Source: Neoceratodus forsteri
Lineage: Eukaryota > Chordata > Ceratodontiformes > Ceratodontidae
Direction of reading: 5' to 3'
Length of the DNA: 64,000 nucleotides
Assembly: GCA_016271365.2 (NCBI GenBank)
Contig: CM057452.1
Coordinates: 831,698,001-831,762,000 of the forward strand
A program made the position numbers and the translations under genes. The notes under the pieces are model-generated. The model had not been told where the DNA came from. It worked only from the letters and a program-made list of their open reading frames with translations, and made no database searches. Each line of letters starts with the position of its first letter. The first letter of the stretch is position 1. This document shows positions 22,320 through 33,342 of the stretch, piece by piece.

Positions 22320-22415
22320 GTGGGAATGAACCAATGCTAAGCTGGTCTTTCCTGGGCAAAAATATTACAAAAAGTAATACATAAAGACTAGTAAATGAAA
22401 TCTAATTTATTGATT
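22320..22415 (+). repeat. Direct repeat, copy 2 of 2
   Basis: Partner of 21644-21745. It ends within 10 bp of the TTAA target site of the next MITE. Sequence between the two copies (21746-22319) has no coding motif. Confidence 0.6.
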
Positions 22416-22426
22416 TTTTTTCTTAA

Positions 22427-23060
22427 AGGAGTATGTCAGACAGAAATAATGTAGCGACCGCTGCATAGCCTGTGGCTTCATGAACCTGATCCCTCATGCA
22501 AGCACAATATTCATGAACCAGCAATTTTACCTGAATACTCGTAGAAACTGCACAAAGCTCCATACCAGGTGGCATTTTCTAACACCATGCCACTCACCCC
22601 GAGATCACTTTGCTATCAATGCAAGATCATGACGCGCCTTTTCCCTTACGTATGGAGATTTAATAATCTCCATATCTGCCATGCTTTATATACTGTATAT
22701 TAAACACACAGACTTTCCCTAAATGCCAGGTGCATACATGACAAACATGGCATTTAGGCGTAGTCTGTAAAAATAAAGCAGGACATGGCAGATACGGAGA
22801 TTATTAAATCTCTATACATAAGGGCACCATAGAGGAAGGGGCAAAGGCATGTCATGTTATCACTTTGATAGCAACAAAATCTCAGGGTGACCAGCACGGT
22901 GTTAGAAAATGCCGTCTGGCACGGAGATTTGTGCAGTTTTACGAGTATTCAGGTAGCTATTGGCCTGGCGAATACTGAGCTTGTGGGGTGTGGGAGATCA
23001 GGTTCCTGAAGCCAAAACCTGTGCAGCAGTCGCTGCGTTATTTCTGCCTGTAGTTCTCCT
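22427..23060. mobile_element. 634-bp T2/Kolobok-type MITE with TTAA target duplication
   Basis: TTAA lies outside both ends (22423-22426 and 23061-23064). The element starts AGGAG and ends CTCCT. Long terminal inverted repeats run inward: AGACAGAAATAA...TAGCGAC on the left pairs with GTCGCTGCGTTATTTCTGCCT on the right, and the pairing continues through GAACCTGAT/ATCAGGTTC and the GGAGATT-AATAATCTCC region near the centre. TTAAAGGRR ends with TTAA duplication are known from the T2 (Kolobok) families of Xenopus. No transposase. Confidence 0.85.
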
Positions 23061-23191
23061 TTAAAGATCAAGTGCTGAAACCGAGCCCATACGTACGGGA
23101 CACAATGGATACTCTCAATAAGATACAGGATGTGGAATGGAGGGATGGGTACTACTGGGTAGCCATAGATGTGGAAAGTTTACATATTTAG

Positions 23192-23626
23192 CAGTGTCAC
23201 TGGCACAGCAGGTTGCACACTCGCCTCTGAGGCCAGAAGATCAGAAAGCTGTGGATTCTATCCCCACACTAGGCACTTGGGTTAAATCCCAATACTGACA
23301 CTGTGGTGCAGCATGAGGGGGGCTGCACTCCTGGGGTGCAGTCTTTCGGATGAGACGTTAAACCGAGGTCCCATCTTCCTGTTCTGGTGGTAGTTCAGAT
23401 GGATGTTAAACGATCCCAAGGCACTTCTGGAAAAGAGCAGGGGAATTTCCCCAGTGTCCTGGCCAAATTTTCCCCATTCACTCAAATACCACCAACAGCT
23501 GAATCTGGTTCAATGTCAGTTGGCTACCATCTGCATCCCCCCCCCCCCGGGACGAGGCTAAAAATAGGCAGAATTGTCTAGTCCTCCTTTCCCGGTCAAC
23601 AAAAACTAAAATAAATAAATATTAAT
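23192..23626 (+). mobile_element. tRNA-derived composite SINE, near full length
   Basis: The head (23192-23280) resembles a tRNA: CTGGCACAGCAGGTTG as A box and GGATTCTATCC as a decayed B box. The body has a conserved block AGTCTTTCGGATGAGACGTT followed by GGTCC, then CAGTGTCCTGGCCAAATT. The 3' end is CCCGGTCAACAAAA plus an AATA-rich tail (23601-23626). A second copy lacking the head is at 9010-9290 and a head-only copy at 61700-61745 (minus). A Pol III promoter in the head would have driven transcription; reverse transcription would need a partner LINE. Confidence 0.8.
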
Positions 23627-23689
23627 ATGAAACATTGTGACGGGATGAGTGTAACTGATACAGACATACAGTATTGAGGCAAATGAACC

Positions 23690-24670
23690 AGACCAACAAT
23701 ATACCCATAAGTTTCCCCTTCAAGGTACTTGAATTTGTCCTGGGGTACAATTATTTCTTATTTGAAGGTGACTACCACCTACGAACTTGTGGGTCAGTGA
23801 TGGATGCCACAATGGCACCATAAGCTAATTTGTTCCTTGGAGAATGGGAAAGGAACACAGTATTTGGCCCTGACAATCCACACACAGACAGTGCTGTCAA
23901 ATGGTTGCGCTTTACTGACGACAATATCTGTGTGCGGCATGGAACCCAGGAAAGTGCTGCAATATTCGTTGATTGGCTTAACACTAATAATCCAGCCTTT
24001 GAAATTCACGAGTAACACTGATTTGGTAGAGGTTAAATTCCTAAACGTGGTCTTAACAGCAAAGCATGAACATACCTGCAGAAAGGGATATAGGAAAGAT
24101 ACAGCTACAAACAGCATTTTGCAGGCAGAGAGTGCCCATCCAAGATTCCTAATATGATGAGCACCATATGAACAGTTTGTACAACTTTGAAGGAATTGTT
24201 CAGAAATTGATGAATTTGGCAGACAAGTAGCAGACCTGTTACAGACAGATGGCTAGGATATGAAAGGAACAATCCGCAGAATGCGTATGAAAAATTATAA
24301 TCTATGGATAGACAAAGTCTGCTGCTTCCTAGGAGAGAGAGAGTATGTGTAGAATAGGAATGTTACCTTTGTAACACAGTACACCACCACTCCTGAGAAG
24401 GTGGGACAAATAATAAGAAACAACTGGAATATCCTTCTCACAGACCCCATCTTGGCAGTGGCAACTGTCAACACACCAAGAATCAGTTTCTCTTGAGGGG
24501 TTAATAGGGCACATAGGTCCATAGCTTCTTACCAAAAGAATTACAACGTGCCAATGCATGGCTACCAAATAAGCCACAGGGCTTCCACAATTGTGGCAAC
24601 TGTTCAACAATGCAGGTGGGCTGTGCCAATTGCAAACACCCAAGTCAAGATTTAAGTAATGGAAGTATGG
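23690..24670 (+). pseudogene. Penelope-like element RT and C-terminal remnant
   Basis: Collinear pieces in several frames: VLEFVLGYNYFLFEGDYHL and a degraded form of the Penelope motif (AMG..AP.YANL), then LFLGEWERN, VKWLRFTDDN (catalytic box, second and third residues DD kept; 23900-23930), GTQESAAIFVDWLNTNN, VEVKFLNVVL, and TNSILQAESAHP. Downstream (24380-24640) come motifs of the region C-terminal to the RT (RNNWNILLTDP, then a Cys-rich FHNCGNCSTM). Penelope-like RTs are related to telomerase and often have a GIY-YIG endonuclease; that domain is not recognised here. At least five frame changes. Confidence 0.75.
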
Positions 24671-25318
24671 CAATGTATTACCTGCAATCAGGGGTCCAAA
24701 TGAACATACCCAGCCTGTTCCAAATAATGCAAGTTGGAACAGGCTGGTCCAAGTAGTTTTATTTCTTGCCTGCACCATAGTGCATGTGCTGGTGTTTTTG
24801 GTTTTTTTTTGGCTCTCAAGCTGTAATTCCAAGGGGTGCCACTAGGGGTGCAGCACCAACTGCACAGGCAGATTTATTTTTTTATGATGTTGCGATCGTG
24901 CATGCGCGCTACTGTGAGGACGACGCAGGAGTGAGCAGCAGCATCTGAGACAGCCCATCTCCCGAACAGCAGCTGCAACACAAGCCAGAGCCTGAAGGAG
25001 TGCCACAAGGAAGGAGGCGGAAAGCAGCGCAGCAGCAGGACTTATCCGAACATAATCCGCATCATGGAAGGTAAGCCTGGGCTGGCAGTGGCACTATCAA
25101 TATTAATGACCTGCTTGGATGCTTTTGGTGATTGGTATGAAGGGGTTGGGCATTGGCACTGTACTGGGGTGGGTGGACTGCAGCACTGAAAAGCAAGCAA
25201 TTGGAGATGGGAGTTGTGCCAATGGGCCGGGGGGTGGGGCAGTCACTTGAGGAGCTGCTCAACTAAGGCGGATCCAGATCTGGCTCGACTGGCATCTGGC
25301 AGCATGCTATGTTAACTC
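24671..25318. other. Unassigned; CpG-containing segment with a donor-like site
   Basis: From 24890 to 25070 the sequence is GC- and CpG-richer than its surroundings and ends ATGGAAGGTAAGCC, which looks like a start codon followed by a 5' splice site. No downstream exon could be linked. It may be the first exon or leader of a DNA transposon rather than a host gene. Confidence 0.3.
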
Positions 25319-25357
25319 TATTGTACCACGTGTCTTTCTGTCTCACGTGGTACAATA
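25319..25357. repeat. Perfect 14-bp inverted repeat (hairpin) with CACGTG
   Basis: TATTGTACCACGTG (25319-25332) and its exact complement (25344-25357) are separated by 11 bases. Each arm ends in CACGTG, an E-box hexamer. Confidence 0.9.
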
Positions 25358-26400
25358 AGGTTCACATAGGCATGCACATCCACTGTAACTACACAGTTTT
25401 GACAGCCTTTCATGGAGTGCAGTCGCTAGGCGGGAAACCCCGTGGCCGAATAGAGGGTTTTGGTTTTTTTTTTTTTTTTGTGGGCCAACAAAAAAACATT
25501 TTTAACTGTCTGTAGGCAGGAAGAGGTGTTTAACAAGCTAAAGGTTGCAATTTAAGGAAAAAAATACTTTCTTGGGGAAATTAACAATGGCAGAACCAAG
25601 ATAAATCAGGGCTTCACCACCCCAAGCAAGGCGATTTTCAGTCCTGTGGTTTAATACCATACTATAAAACAGAGAGAGCAGTACCACAGTTGCTTTTTGT
25701 TGAATATATTAATATCTAAAGAAACCAAGAACTTGACTGTCTCAGAATCTGTGCTAGTGGGATTTGTGGTTAGCTTTTACCACAAAGTTGCCACATTTTT
25801 ATCCCAGATTTTTGTGTGGAACAAAAAATACTTTGATGGGCCTGGTGTTTCTTTGCTTTTGTTTGTGGGGGCAGTATGTGAACAAAACTCTTTAATATAT
25901 ATTAGCAGGAGCTGCAGCAGTCAAATCCCTCACAGAGTGTGTGTGGGTCAGTCGGTCAGTCTCAAGCCAGCTTACACTTGACAAAAATCAATTAAGCAAA
26001 GCACTGTTGCCACCAGTCCAGTAGTACCAGTCCAGTTTATTCTCTGTCTAAAAGCGTGTGTTTATGGGGTGGGGGGGAGCCTGGAAATCATAAAAAAATA
26101 AATACTTGGGAGTGTGTGTGTGATATAAAAATAACCCATTTAAGCAGACTGCCTTTCACTGTCAGATTTGATGCAGCTCAAGCAGAGGGAAAGGGGCAGT
26201 TGCCATTTATTTTCCAATCTAATAGTACAGTTGTTCCATATACTACTATTTCAAAATTCAGTATATTTTTTTCCAATTGTTATCATTTTTGTCTATCCGG
26301 TGCAGGTAACCTGACTGTGGTACATGTAACTTTTGTCGCCACATGCACCATAGTGCCGGTACCGCAGAAAGTTAATTTCTATCCCTGCCTGCAATAGCAT
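25358..26400. other. Unassigned sequence
   Basis: No coding motif or element terminus found. T-run at 25460-25480. Confidence 0.4.
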
Positions 26401-27833
26401 CATAGTAGTTGATGGCAGAGAAGGACAGCTAGGCCCACCTAGTCTTCCCATATTCCCCTGCCTGCATCACAGGACATTGACCCTACTAAGTCACTGGCTA
26501 CTATCTTTCTTCACCGCATCTAAGGTTCCCTTATGTCAACCCCATGCATGTTTGAACCCCCCACTGTGTTAGCACCCATGACTTCCTAGGGTAGGCTATT
26601 TCAAGCATGCACCACCCTCTCCATGAAGAAAAACTTCCTCACATTTCCCTTTATCCTGCCCCCCAAATCTCATATCGTGTTTCCTCATCCTTGTACAACT
26701 CTTGTGCTGAAAGATGTCACCCACCTGCACTTTGTTCAAGGCTTTAAGATACCTGAAGGTCTCTTTCATATCCCCCCGATCTCTCCTCTCCTCACGTGTA
26801 TACATACTGAGGTCTTTTAATCTGTCCTCATGCTTTCTGATGCAAACCCTTCATCATCTTGATCGCCCTTCTCTGGACTGCCTCCACCCTATCTATGTGT
26901 TTGCAAAGATGCGGCCTCCAGAACTGAACACCATATTCCAGATGAGGCCTCACCAGCATTTTGTACAATGGCATCACCATCACTCTTCTTCTGCTAGTGC
27001 TACCCCTTCCTATGAACCCCAACATCCCACTGGCCCTCCCCACAGCCTTGTTACACTGTTTGGCCACTTTTAGGTCATATGAGATGATTATTCCTAAATC
27101 CCTCTCTTCCTTGGTTACTCAGCAATTCCCCCCATCCTACAGCTCTCCGCAGTTTGCCCCAGGTGCATGATCCTGCACTTCTTTGCATTAAACTTTAATT
27201 GCCACACCTCTAACCACTCTTGCAGCCTTCTCAGATTCCTCCTCATTCTTGCAACCCCCTCTGGTGTGTCTACTCTGTTGCAGATCTTGGCATCATCAGC
27301 AAGTAGGCAAACTTTCCCCTCCAGCCCTTCAGCAATGTCCCTAAAGATATTAAAAGGACTGGCCCCAGTACCTACAACTGAGGTACCCCACTGGCTACCC
27401 TCCTTTCCTCAAATTTGATCTCATTTACTACCACCCTCTGCTTTCCAGTTCCTCAACCAGTTGCTAACCCAGTTTTGTGTCCCACCTCCAGGCTACCTAG
27501 CTTGTTCTCCAGTCTTCTGTGGGGTACGGTGTCGAAGGCCTTGCTGAAACTGAGATCAGCAATATCCACCGCTCCTCCCTGATACACCTCCTTCGTCACT
27601 CAGTCAAAAAAGTCAATCAGATCTGTTTGACATGACCTTCCTGCTGTGAATCCATGCTGCCTTGGATCCTGTACTCCCATGGTTTCCAAGTGTTGCACAA
27701 TCCTTTCCTTAAGCAGTGGCTCCATGATCTTACATACTACTGAGGTGAGGCTGACTGGCCTGTAGTTTCCTGCCTTCTCCCTGCCACCACTCTTGTGGAG
27801 AGGGACTACATTTGCCCTTTCCAGTCCTCTGAA
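26401..27833 (-). mobile_element. CR1 LINE copy 1 (5' truncated)
   Basis: Minus strand, 3' end at 26401. RT: ANVVPLHKSGGREKAGNYRP then SLTSVVCKIMEPLLKER and QHGFTAGRSCQTDLIDFFD (27870-27600), the catalytic box CLLADDAK (about 27270-27290, Asp pair intact), and C-terminal PHLEYGVQFWRPHL (about 26960-26910) with YTREERRDRGDMKETFRYLK (26805-26745). The order and wording are those of CR1 ORF2. Truncated at 27833, where the 3' end of copy 2 begins. Many frameshifts. Confidence 0.85.
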
Positions 27834-27913
27834 ACATAGAAACTGTTGGCAGATAAAGACCGCTAGGCCCATCCAGTCTGCCCATAAATCCTACCCTTGT
27901 TTGCGGCCTCTGA

Positions 27914-28390
27914 CCCTGCTGGAGAGAGTCCAGAGGAAAGCGACCAGGATGATTCAGGGCATGGAGGGGAGGTCCTATGAGGAGAGACTGGAAGAGCTTG
28001 GGCTGTACACACTGGAGTAGAGGAAGGACAGGGAAGATATGATAGGGGTCTTCAAGTATGTAAAGCGAATAACAGAGCAGAACCAAGATGCTGTTCAGGC
28101 TAAGAGGGGGCAACTAGGGGCATGGTGGAGGCTGGAGGGGCAATTACAGGGGAGCATAGGAGGCAGTATTTCACTGAGAGGAGTGTAGAGCCGTGGAATG
28201 CTGCCTGGGTGGCTGGTGGAAGGGGCACAGTGGAGGGCTTCAAAAAGAGGTGGGACAGGCACAAAGGGAAACTAAAGTCAAAGATGACCCTCTCAGGGGC
28301 TTGGGGGGGGGGAGCGAGCACACATTAGGTGGCTGGCTACGAGCAGACATGACAGACCATTGGGCCTATTCTGCTGGCTTTTAGTATGTT
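27914..28390 (+). mobile_element. 5'-truncated CR1 tail nested in copy 2
   Basis: Plus-strand CR1 C-terminus: LLERVQRKATRMIQGMEGRSYEERLEELGLYTLE (about 27915-28015, shown in part), VEPWNAAWVAGG, then a 3' UTR ending GGCCTATTCTGCTGGC and TTTTAGTATGTTAGTA at about 28374-28389. The same 3' terminus ends the elements at 38904 and 46700, so these three are one subfamily. Confidence 0.85.
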
Positions 28391-29640
28391 AGTACTTTAT
28401 CAACAGCTTCCTCCTCTCCTTCCCCACTTCTAAGGTTCCTTTATGGCTGTCCCATGCATGTTTAAATCCCTCCACTATGCCCGCTCCCACCACCTCCTGT
28501 GGCAAACTATTCCTACCACCCTTTCTATGAAGAAAAACAATCACATTTCCCCTTATCCTGCCACCTTCCAATTTCATATCATGCTCCCTCATTCTTGTAC
28601 TCCTCCTATACTGGAAGATGTTGCCCCCCTGCACCCTGTTTATGCCTATAAGGTACTTGAAGGTTTCTATCATGTCTCCCCACTCCCTTCTTTCCTCCAG
28701 CGAGTACATATTGAGCTCCTTTAATCTCTTCTCATATGTTTTCTGGTATAAGCCCTGTACCATCTTTGTCGCCCTTCTCTGGGCAGCCTCCACCCTATCA
28801 ATGTCCTTGCAAAGATGCAGCCTCCAGAACTGTATACAGTACTCTAGGTGAGGCCTCAGTGTTTTATACAATGGAATCACCTCCTTCTGCTAGTGATACC
28901 TCTGCCTATGTACCCAGCATGCCACTGGCCCTCCCTGCAGCCTTTGTACTCTGCTTAGACACATTAGGTTGTCTGAAATGATAACCCCAGATCCCTTTCT
29001 TCCTTGGTGACCGTCCAGCAACTGCCCCCGCCATCCTGTAGCTCTCTCAAGCGTTTCCCATCCCAGTGCATTATTTTGACTTCCTTGAACTGAACCTCTG
29101 CTGCCACATCTCAAACCATTCCTCAAGCTTCCCCAGGTCCCTCCTCATTTTCTCCACTCCAGCTGGAGTATCAACCCTGTTGCAGATCTTGGTGTCATCT
29201 GCAAACAAGCAGACCTTTCAGTCCAGCCCTTCCGCTATGTCACTGATGAAGACATTAAACAGGACTGGCACAAGGACCGATCCCTGAGGCACCCCCCACT
29301 GGTCACCCCCCCCCCCGGACTGGATCCCATTTACCACCACCCTCTGCCTCCTGTCCGTTAAACAGTTTCTAACCCAGTTTACCATGTTGTGGCCCATGCC
29401 CAGACTATCCATCTTGCTAACCAGCTTTTTATGTGGGACGGTGCTGAAGGCCTTGCAGAAATCAAGGTAGCAGACATCCACCACTCCCCCTTGATTTACC
29501 TCCTTTATAACCCAGTCAAAAAAGTCTATCAGATTAATTTGAATCAACCTTCTTGCTGTGAATCCATGTTGCCTTGGGTCCTGGGCACCGTTGGATTCCA
29601 AGTGTCCTACTGTTATTTCTTTAAGCAGTGCTTCCATGAT

Positions 29641-30265
29641 CTTTTTTTATTTTATTTATTTAATTCTTCAGAAAAGACCTTTGAGCAAAATGCTCTTTTT
29701 CAAAGGTTCCACATCAGGACACGTACATTTACAATACAACATAAGACAACAGATATGACCTGTTAAGGTTGAACATGGGATGAAGGAACAATAAGGGTGG
29801 TATAATACTACTATACATGTGGTTATAAAGTGCAAAGCAGGTAGAACATGTTCTAAGGAGATTGGAGAATTGGCAGGAGGGGAGATTGGAAAAGTGGTAG
29901 AAGGGAGAAGTATGGTTGAGAGACCTGTTAGTCAGGTAATTCCTCAGGGCCCAGGAGGCATTTGATCATGTTAACAATCCATGGGGTAGGGCTGCCGAAG
30001 TCAGGCATTGTCACGGAAAACAGAGGGAGAGAGGGCATGGAGGGGAAGTTGTAGGAGTTGAATGTCATTTACAAGAGTGGCCAGGAGGTACCTCTGAGTG
30101 GATTAAGCACTGTCTACCAGGATTACCTACAGGTGCAGGTGGAGACATCAGAGAGGTGCTGCTTCAGCAATAGTTTAAATGCTGAGATGCAGGTGTTACT
30201 AATGTTGAGGTGGGGTCTCATTTAGCCATAGGGCTGCTCTGTAGGCAAAGGACCTTTGTGACCTT
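29641..30265 (-). mobile_element. LINE 3' fragment nested in CR1 copy 2
   Basis: An AAT-rich tail lies on the left (T-rich on the plus strand, 29641-29665), then a 3' terminal hairpin-like block (AACCTTTGAAAAAG ... CTCAAAGGTC). At the right end, minus-strand frames resemble the C-terminus of the 19.6-21.5 kb LINE (SFAYRA-type motif, FKLLLKQHL). About 620 bp; it splits the CR1 sequence between CCATGATCTT and the TACTGAGGTGAGG block. Confidence 0.65.
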
Positions 30266-31470
30266 TGTCTTACCCATTACTGAGGTGAGGCTGACTGGCC
30301 TATAGTTCCCTGCCTCCTCCCTGCTACCAATTTTGTGAAGAGGGACTACATGTGTCCTCCTCCAGTCCTCTGGAACCACTCCTGCATTGAGTGACTCTCT
30401 GAACATGGCTGCCACAGCTCCCTCAATATCCTCGGGTGTATGCCATCTGGCCCCATTGCTTTGTCCACCTTCAGTTTTGTAAGCTCCTCCAGGACTCTCT
30501 CCACAGTAAATAGACAGGTATTCACCTCTCCACTCCCCCCCCTTCGTATCTGTTGCCCAACTGTGGTACCTGACCCTCACCCTCTTCAGTGAATACTGAA
30601 CAGAGGTATTTATTCAGTATTTCTGCATTTTCCAGGTCTTCCTCCTTAACTCCCCATCATCCCCAATGAAGCCACACCCCTTCTCGCTGCACCAGCCCTT
30701 CAACCATATGTTGAAGCTTCTGATACAGAGATCGTATCCCACCCCACTGCTGTGGACTGGCAGCACCTCCAAAAATGTCACGGAGTTTGCTACCTTCCCC
30801 AGATGCCCTTCCAACACTCTGAAGTCCTCCTGCACCTGCTCCAAGCTTGCCCTGTGCTTGGATAGGTCATAACTTCCCAGTTGGACAATGACCTCCAGCC
30901 CCCCTCTCCTTGCCACCACTTCAGCAATCCTCTGGATCCGCTCCCCCTCCCTCTGAGCTGTACCTCTTGGAAGGTACAGGACCTCTCCTTCCTCCCCATC
31001 TGTGCCCAGATCCATTCACCGGACAACTGAGTCCCCCAACAGAAGTAACTTCTTCCTTTGGGGTCCTCCTTCTGCCACTGGGTCCCCCTCCTGGAGAACC
31101 ATCACCTCCCCCTGGTCGCAGCCTCGGATTCCCTTGTGGGACTCTCCCACTCCTCCAGAATAATAGAGGAGTTCTTGAGCCGGTCTGGATGGGGATGTTC
31201 TTCTGACCCCCCTCCCTGAGCCCACTGTAGTCCATCCGGCCCTCTGCCTGGGCAGCCGCAGTGGCTGGGAACATGGTGGCTTCTGGGTGAGGGCTAAGGA
31301 CCCCAGTACTCCTACCAGCTTGTCCTGAGGACTGGCCACCTCCGCCAGCAGCCCACAGAGTTAGCCATCCCTCAGCTGAAATGAGCACGAATAGGACGAG
31401 GAAGCCACTTACTGCGCTATGAAACGTGATACAGTTGGCCAGCCATTTGGACAGCACCTGTTTCAAAATC

Positions 31471-31702
31471 AGTCAGCCCACCATCCTGAGGGGCAAAAGC
31501 TATAAACAGCTGAGAGGATATTCTACGATCCATTGTGTGATCCAACTACCAATGCAGCATCCTGCAGACGTTCAGCGTATGGAAATTATGCTCCCCACTG
31601 TCTGTGGGAGATGAAAAATAAACAGAAAGGTCTATAGTCTGATTTAGTGTTCATTCAGATACTACCATCAGAAGGAAACAAGGACTGGTACATAAGGTAA
31701 CC
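31471..31702. other. Junction between CR1 copy 2 and the DIRS-like element
   Basis: No motif recognised; presumably the missing 3' part of the DIRS element was lost here. Confidence 0.35.
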
Positions 31703-32720
31703 CTATGCTTGTGAAACATAATAAACAAACAGAGGGTCTGCAACCAGAGCCTGTAACTTTGAAATGCATCTAGCAGATGACATAGCCACTACAAACAGTG
31801 TCTCCCAAGAAACGAAGCACAGCTTACAGGTAGCAGTAGGCTGAAAGGGAGGTGCAGTGAGCATCTCTAGGACCAATTTAAAGTCCCACACCAGAACCAG
31901 ATCTCGGACCAGTGGGTGAGTGGGAGAATAAGTCTTAGGAATCTTTGGCAAACCTCCATCTGGGCCACTGTCTAGCCCTCTGTAAGGGCATGAATGGCTA
32001 ATATAGCAGCCATGAGACCTTAAAGAGCACCTTTCTTGCTCTTTGCAATCACCCAACAAAAAAACACAATGGACCCTTATCTGCCTTCAGTCCCACCAGT
32101 GCCACAGTTATAATTTGTAATATTTTAGCTCCATGGAGCATGCCCCCACGCTCTCCATATAATGACATCATAAAACATTCTAGCACAAGGGTGGCTCTCA
32201 CTAATAGGAGGTGGAAGGAATTGGTGGCTTGGCTCCACGGAACCAAAATACGATCCCTGACCTTCAAAAAACCGGGGCATCCATAAATTTTAACTGTGGC
32301 ACCAGTGGGACTGGGACCAAGTAAGGATCCTGTCTGTTGTGAGCACCAGAAAATGTGCTCTTTAATAGAGGAATACCCTAGTACCAAGTACATAAGGGAC
32401 GAGGTAAATCAGCACTTCAGGCATTGGACATGTACAGAGATCCAGGTTATTCCAAGTACACCACAGTGTAAAAAGTTTCCATGTTTGTAAATAAGTGTAC
32501 CAAGCAGATGGTTTTCTAGCCACCAAGAGAATATCTGCTACAGCCCAGCAAACCCCAAAGCATGAGAGCTCTAGGTCTTCCGGAGCCTGGCGTGGAGGTA
32601 CAGGGATTGGAGATCTGGATGCATTAGAGACAACTGCTCCTGTGTCAGAAGATCCAAACAGTAACCTCACAATTATTCACAGCATGCACATCAAACTTGG
32701 ACTCTGGATATGTGATGCAA
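31703..32720 (-). pseudogene. DIRS-like tyrosine recombinase, N-terminal part only
   Basis: Minus-strand frames give RQAPEDLELSCFGVCWAVAD ... ARKPSAWYTYLQTWKLFTLWC (core-binding type helices, about 32600-32450). Later come LVRDLVLVWDFKLVLEML and a segment ending MSSARCISKLQALV (about 31900-31735), which matches the R-rich region preceding the catalytic domain in DIRS recombinases. The sequence stops before the C-terminal H-x-x-R and Tyr motifs. A tyrosine recombinase integrates DIRS circular cDNA; this copy cannot. Stops at about 32345 and elsewhere. Confidence 0.7.
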
Positions 32721-32740
32721 GGTAATTTACTGCCAAAGCT

Positions 32741-33340
32741 CTGACAGAACAATATTATAGTGTTGAGTGGATCCCTTGGGACCATCCTAAAGAACAGATA
32801 AATAGGGTGCTCACGGCAGTAGTAGTAGTTTGGGGAGTCAGGTTTCCTTCCTTCTAACTTTATAGATTACATTTTTGTGTAATAAAATAATTTATGAATT
32901 TAATATTTTATGTGTAATCTAGTTTAAAGTTGACTGCCTCCAACGATCCTGTATGCCTAAGTTTTTCTAAAATTAAATTTTTCTTCATGTATTTTGTATT
33001 AGTTTGTCATTTAACAGCACCCTTTTGGTGTAATGAATTTGAATGTCTGCCAGTCATATCATGTCATCTCTACTAGGTGATAAAAAACAGGATTGTCCTT
33101 CATCCTACGCCCCCGATGAAGGCTTACAAGCACCTACGCCCCCTGATGAAGCTTTACTGGTGAAGCGCCGTGGTAGCTGTGATCTACCGGTGACTGTTTT
33201 TCGTCTCATTCTGCACTGTAATACTGTTATTGTCAGATCTTCGACAATAAAATTATTTGCATCACACATGAAGAGTCAGAGTTTGATGTGCATGCTGTAA
33301 ACAGCTGTGAGACTACTTTTTGTATCTTCATGATTTCCAG
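32741..33340. repeat. Insertion of unknown family between DIRS RNase H region and recombinase
   Basis: AT-rich, without DIRS motifs on either side of its limits. Contains an imperfect inverted repeat (AACTTTATAGATTACA near 32856 with TGTAATCTAGTTTAAAGTT near 32912) and a 29-bp tandem duplication at 33104-33161 (CTACGCCCC...GATGAAG blocks), the second unit containing CTGATGAAGCTT. Ends are estimated from where DIRS coding is lost and regained. Confidence 0.5.
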
Positions 33341-33342
33341 CA

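Larger units (their letters stand above)
27834..31470 (-). mobile_element. CR1 LINE copy 2, internally deleted and twice interrupted
   Basis: 3' end at 27834-27913 (GGCAGATAAAGACC block), interrupted by a plus-strand CR1 tail (27914-28390), and continuing from 28391. RT C-terminus: PHLEYCIQFWRLHLCKDIDRVE; palm: YLDFCKAFSTVPHKKLVSKM, GVPQGSVLVPVLFNVFISDI and CLFADDTKI (29190-29220, intact). A second insert lies at 29641-30265. Upstream of it are RT N-terminal motifs (VVPLHKIGSREEAGNYRP). Directly before them comes the ORF1 SGNH-esterase: KKLLLLGDSVVR (31040-31010) and VIVQLGSYDL. The endonuclease domain is missing; ORF1 is joined to the RT linker at about 30610-30660. 5' end near 31470. Confidence 0.8.

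Noticed and set aside
23192..23280. A functional tRNA gene
   Set aside because: The B box is degraded and the sequence continues into a SINE body with an A-rich tail.
25060..25080. Host first exon (ATGGAAG then GTAAGC)
   Set aside because: A short start-plus-donor match occurs easily by chance; no downstream exon or conserved peptide was found.
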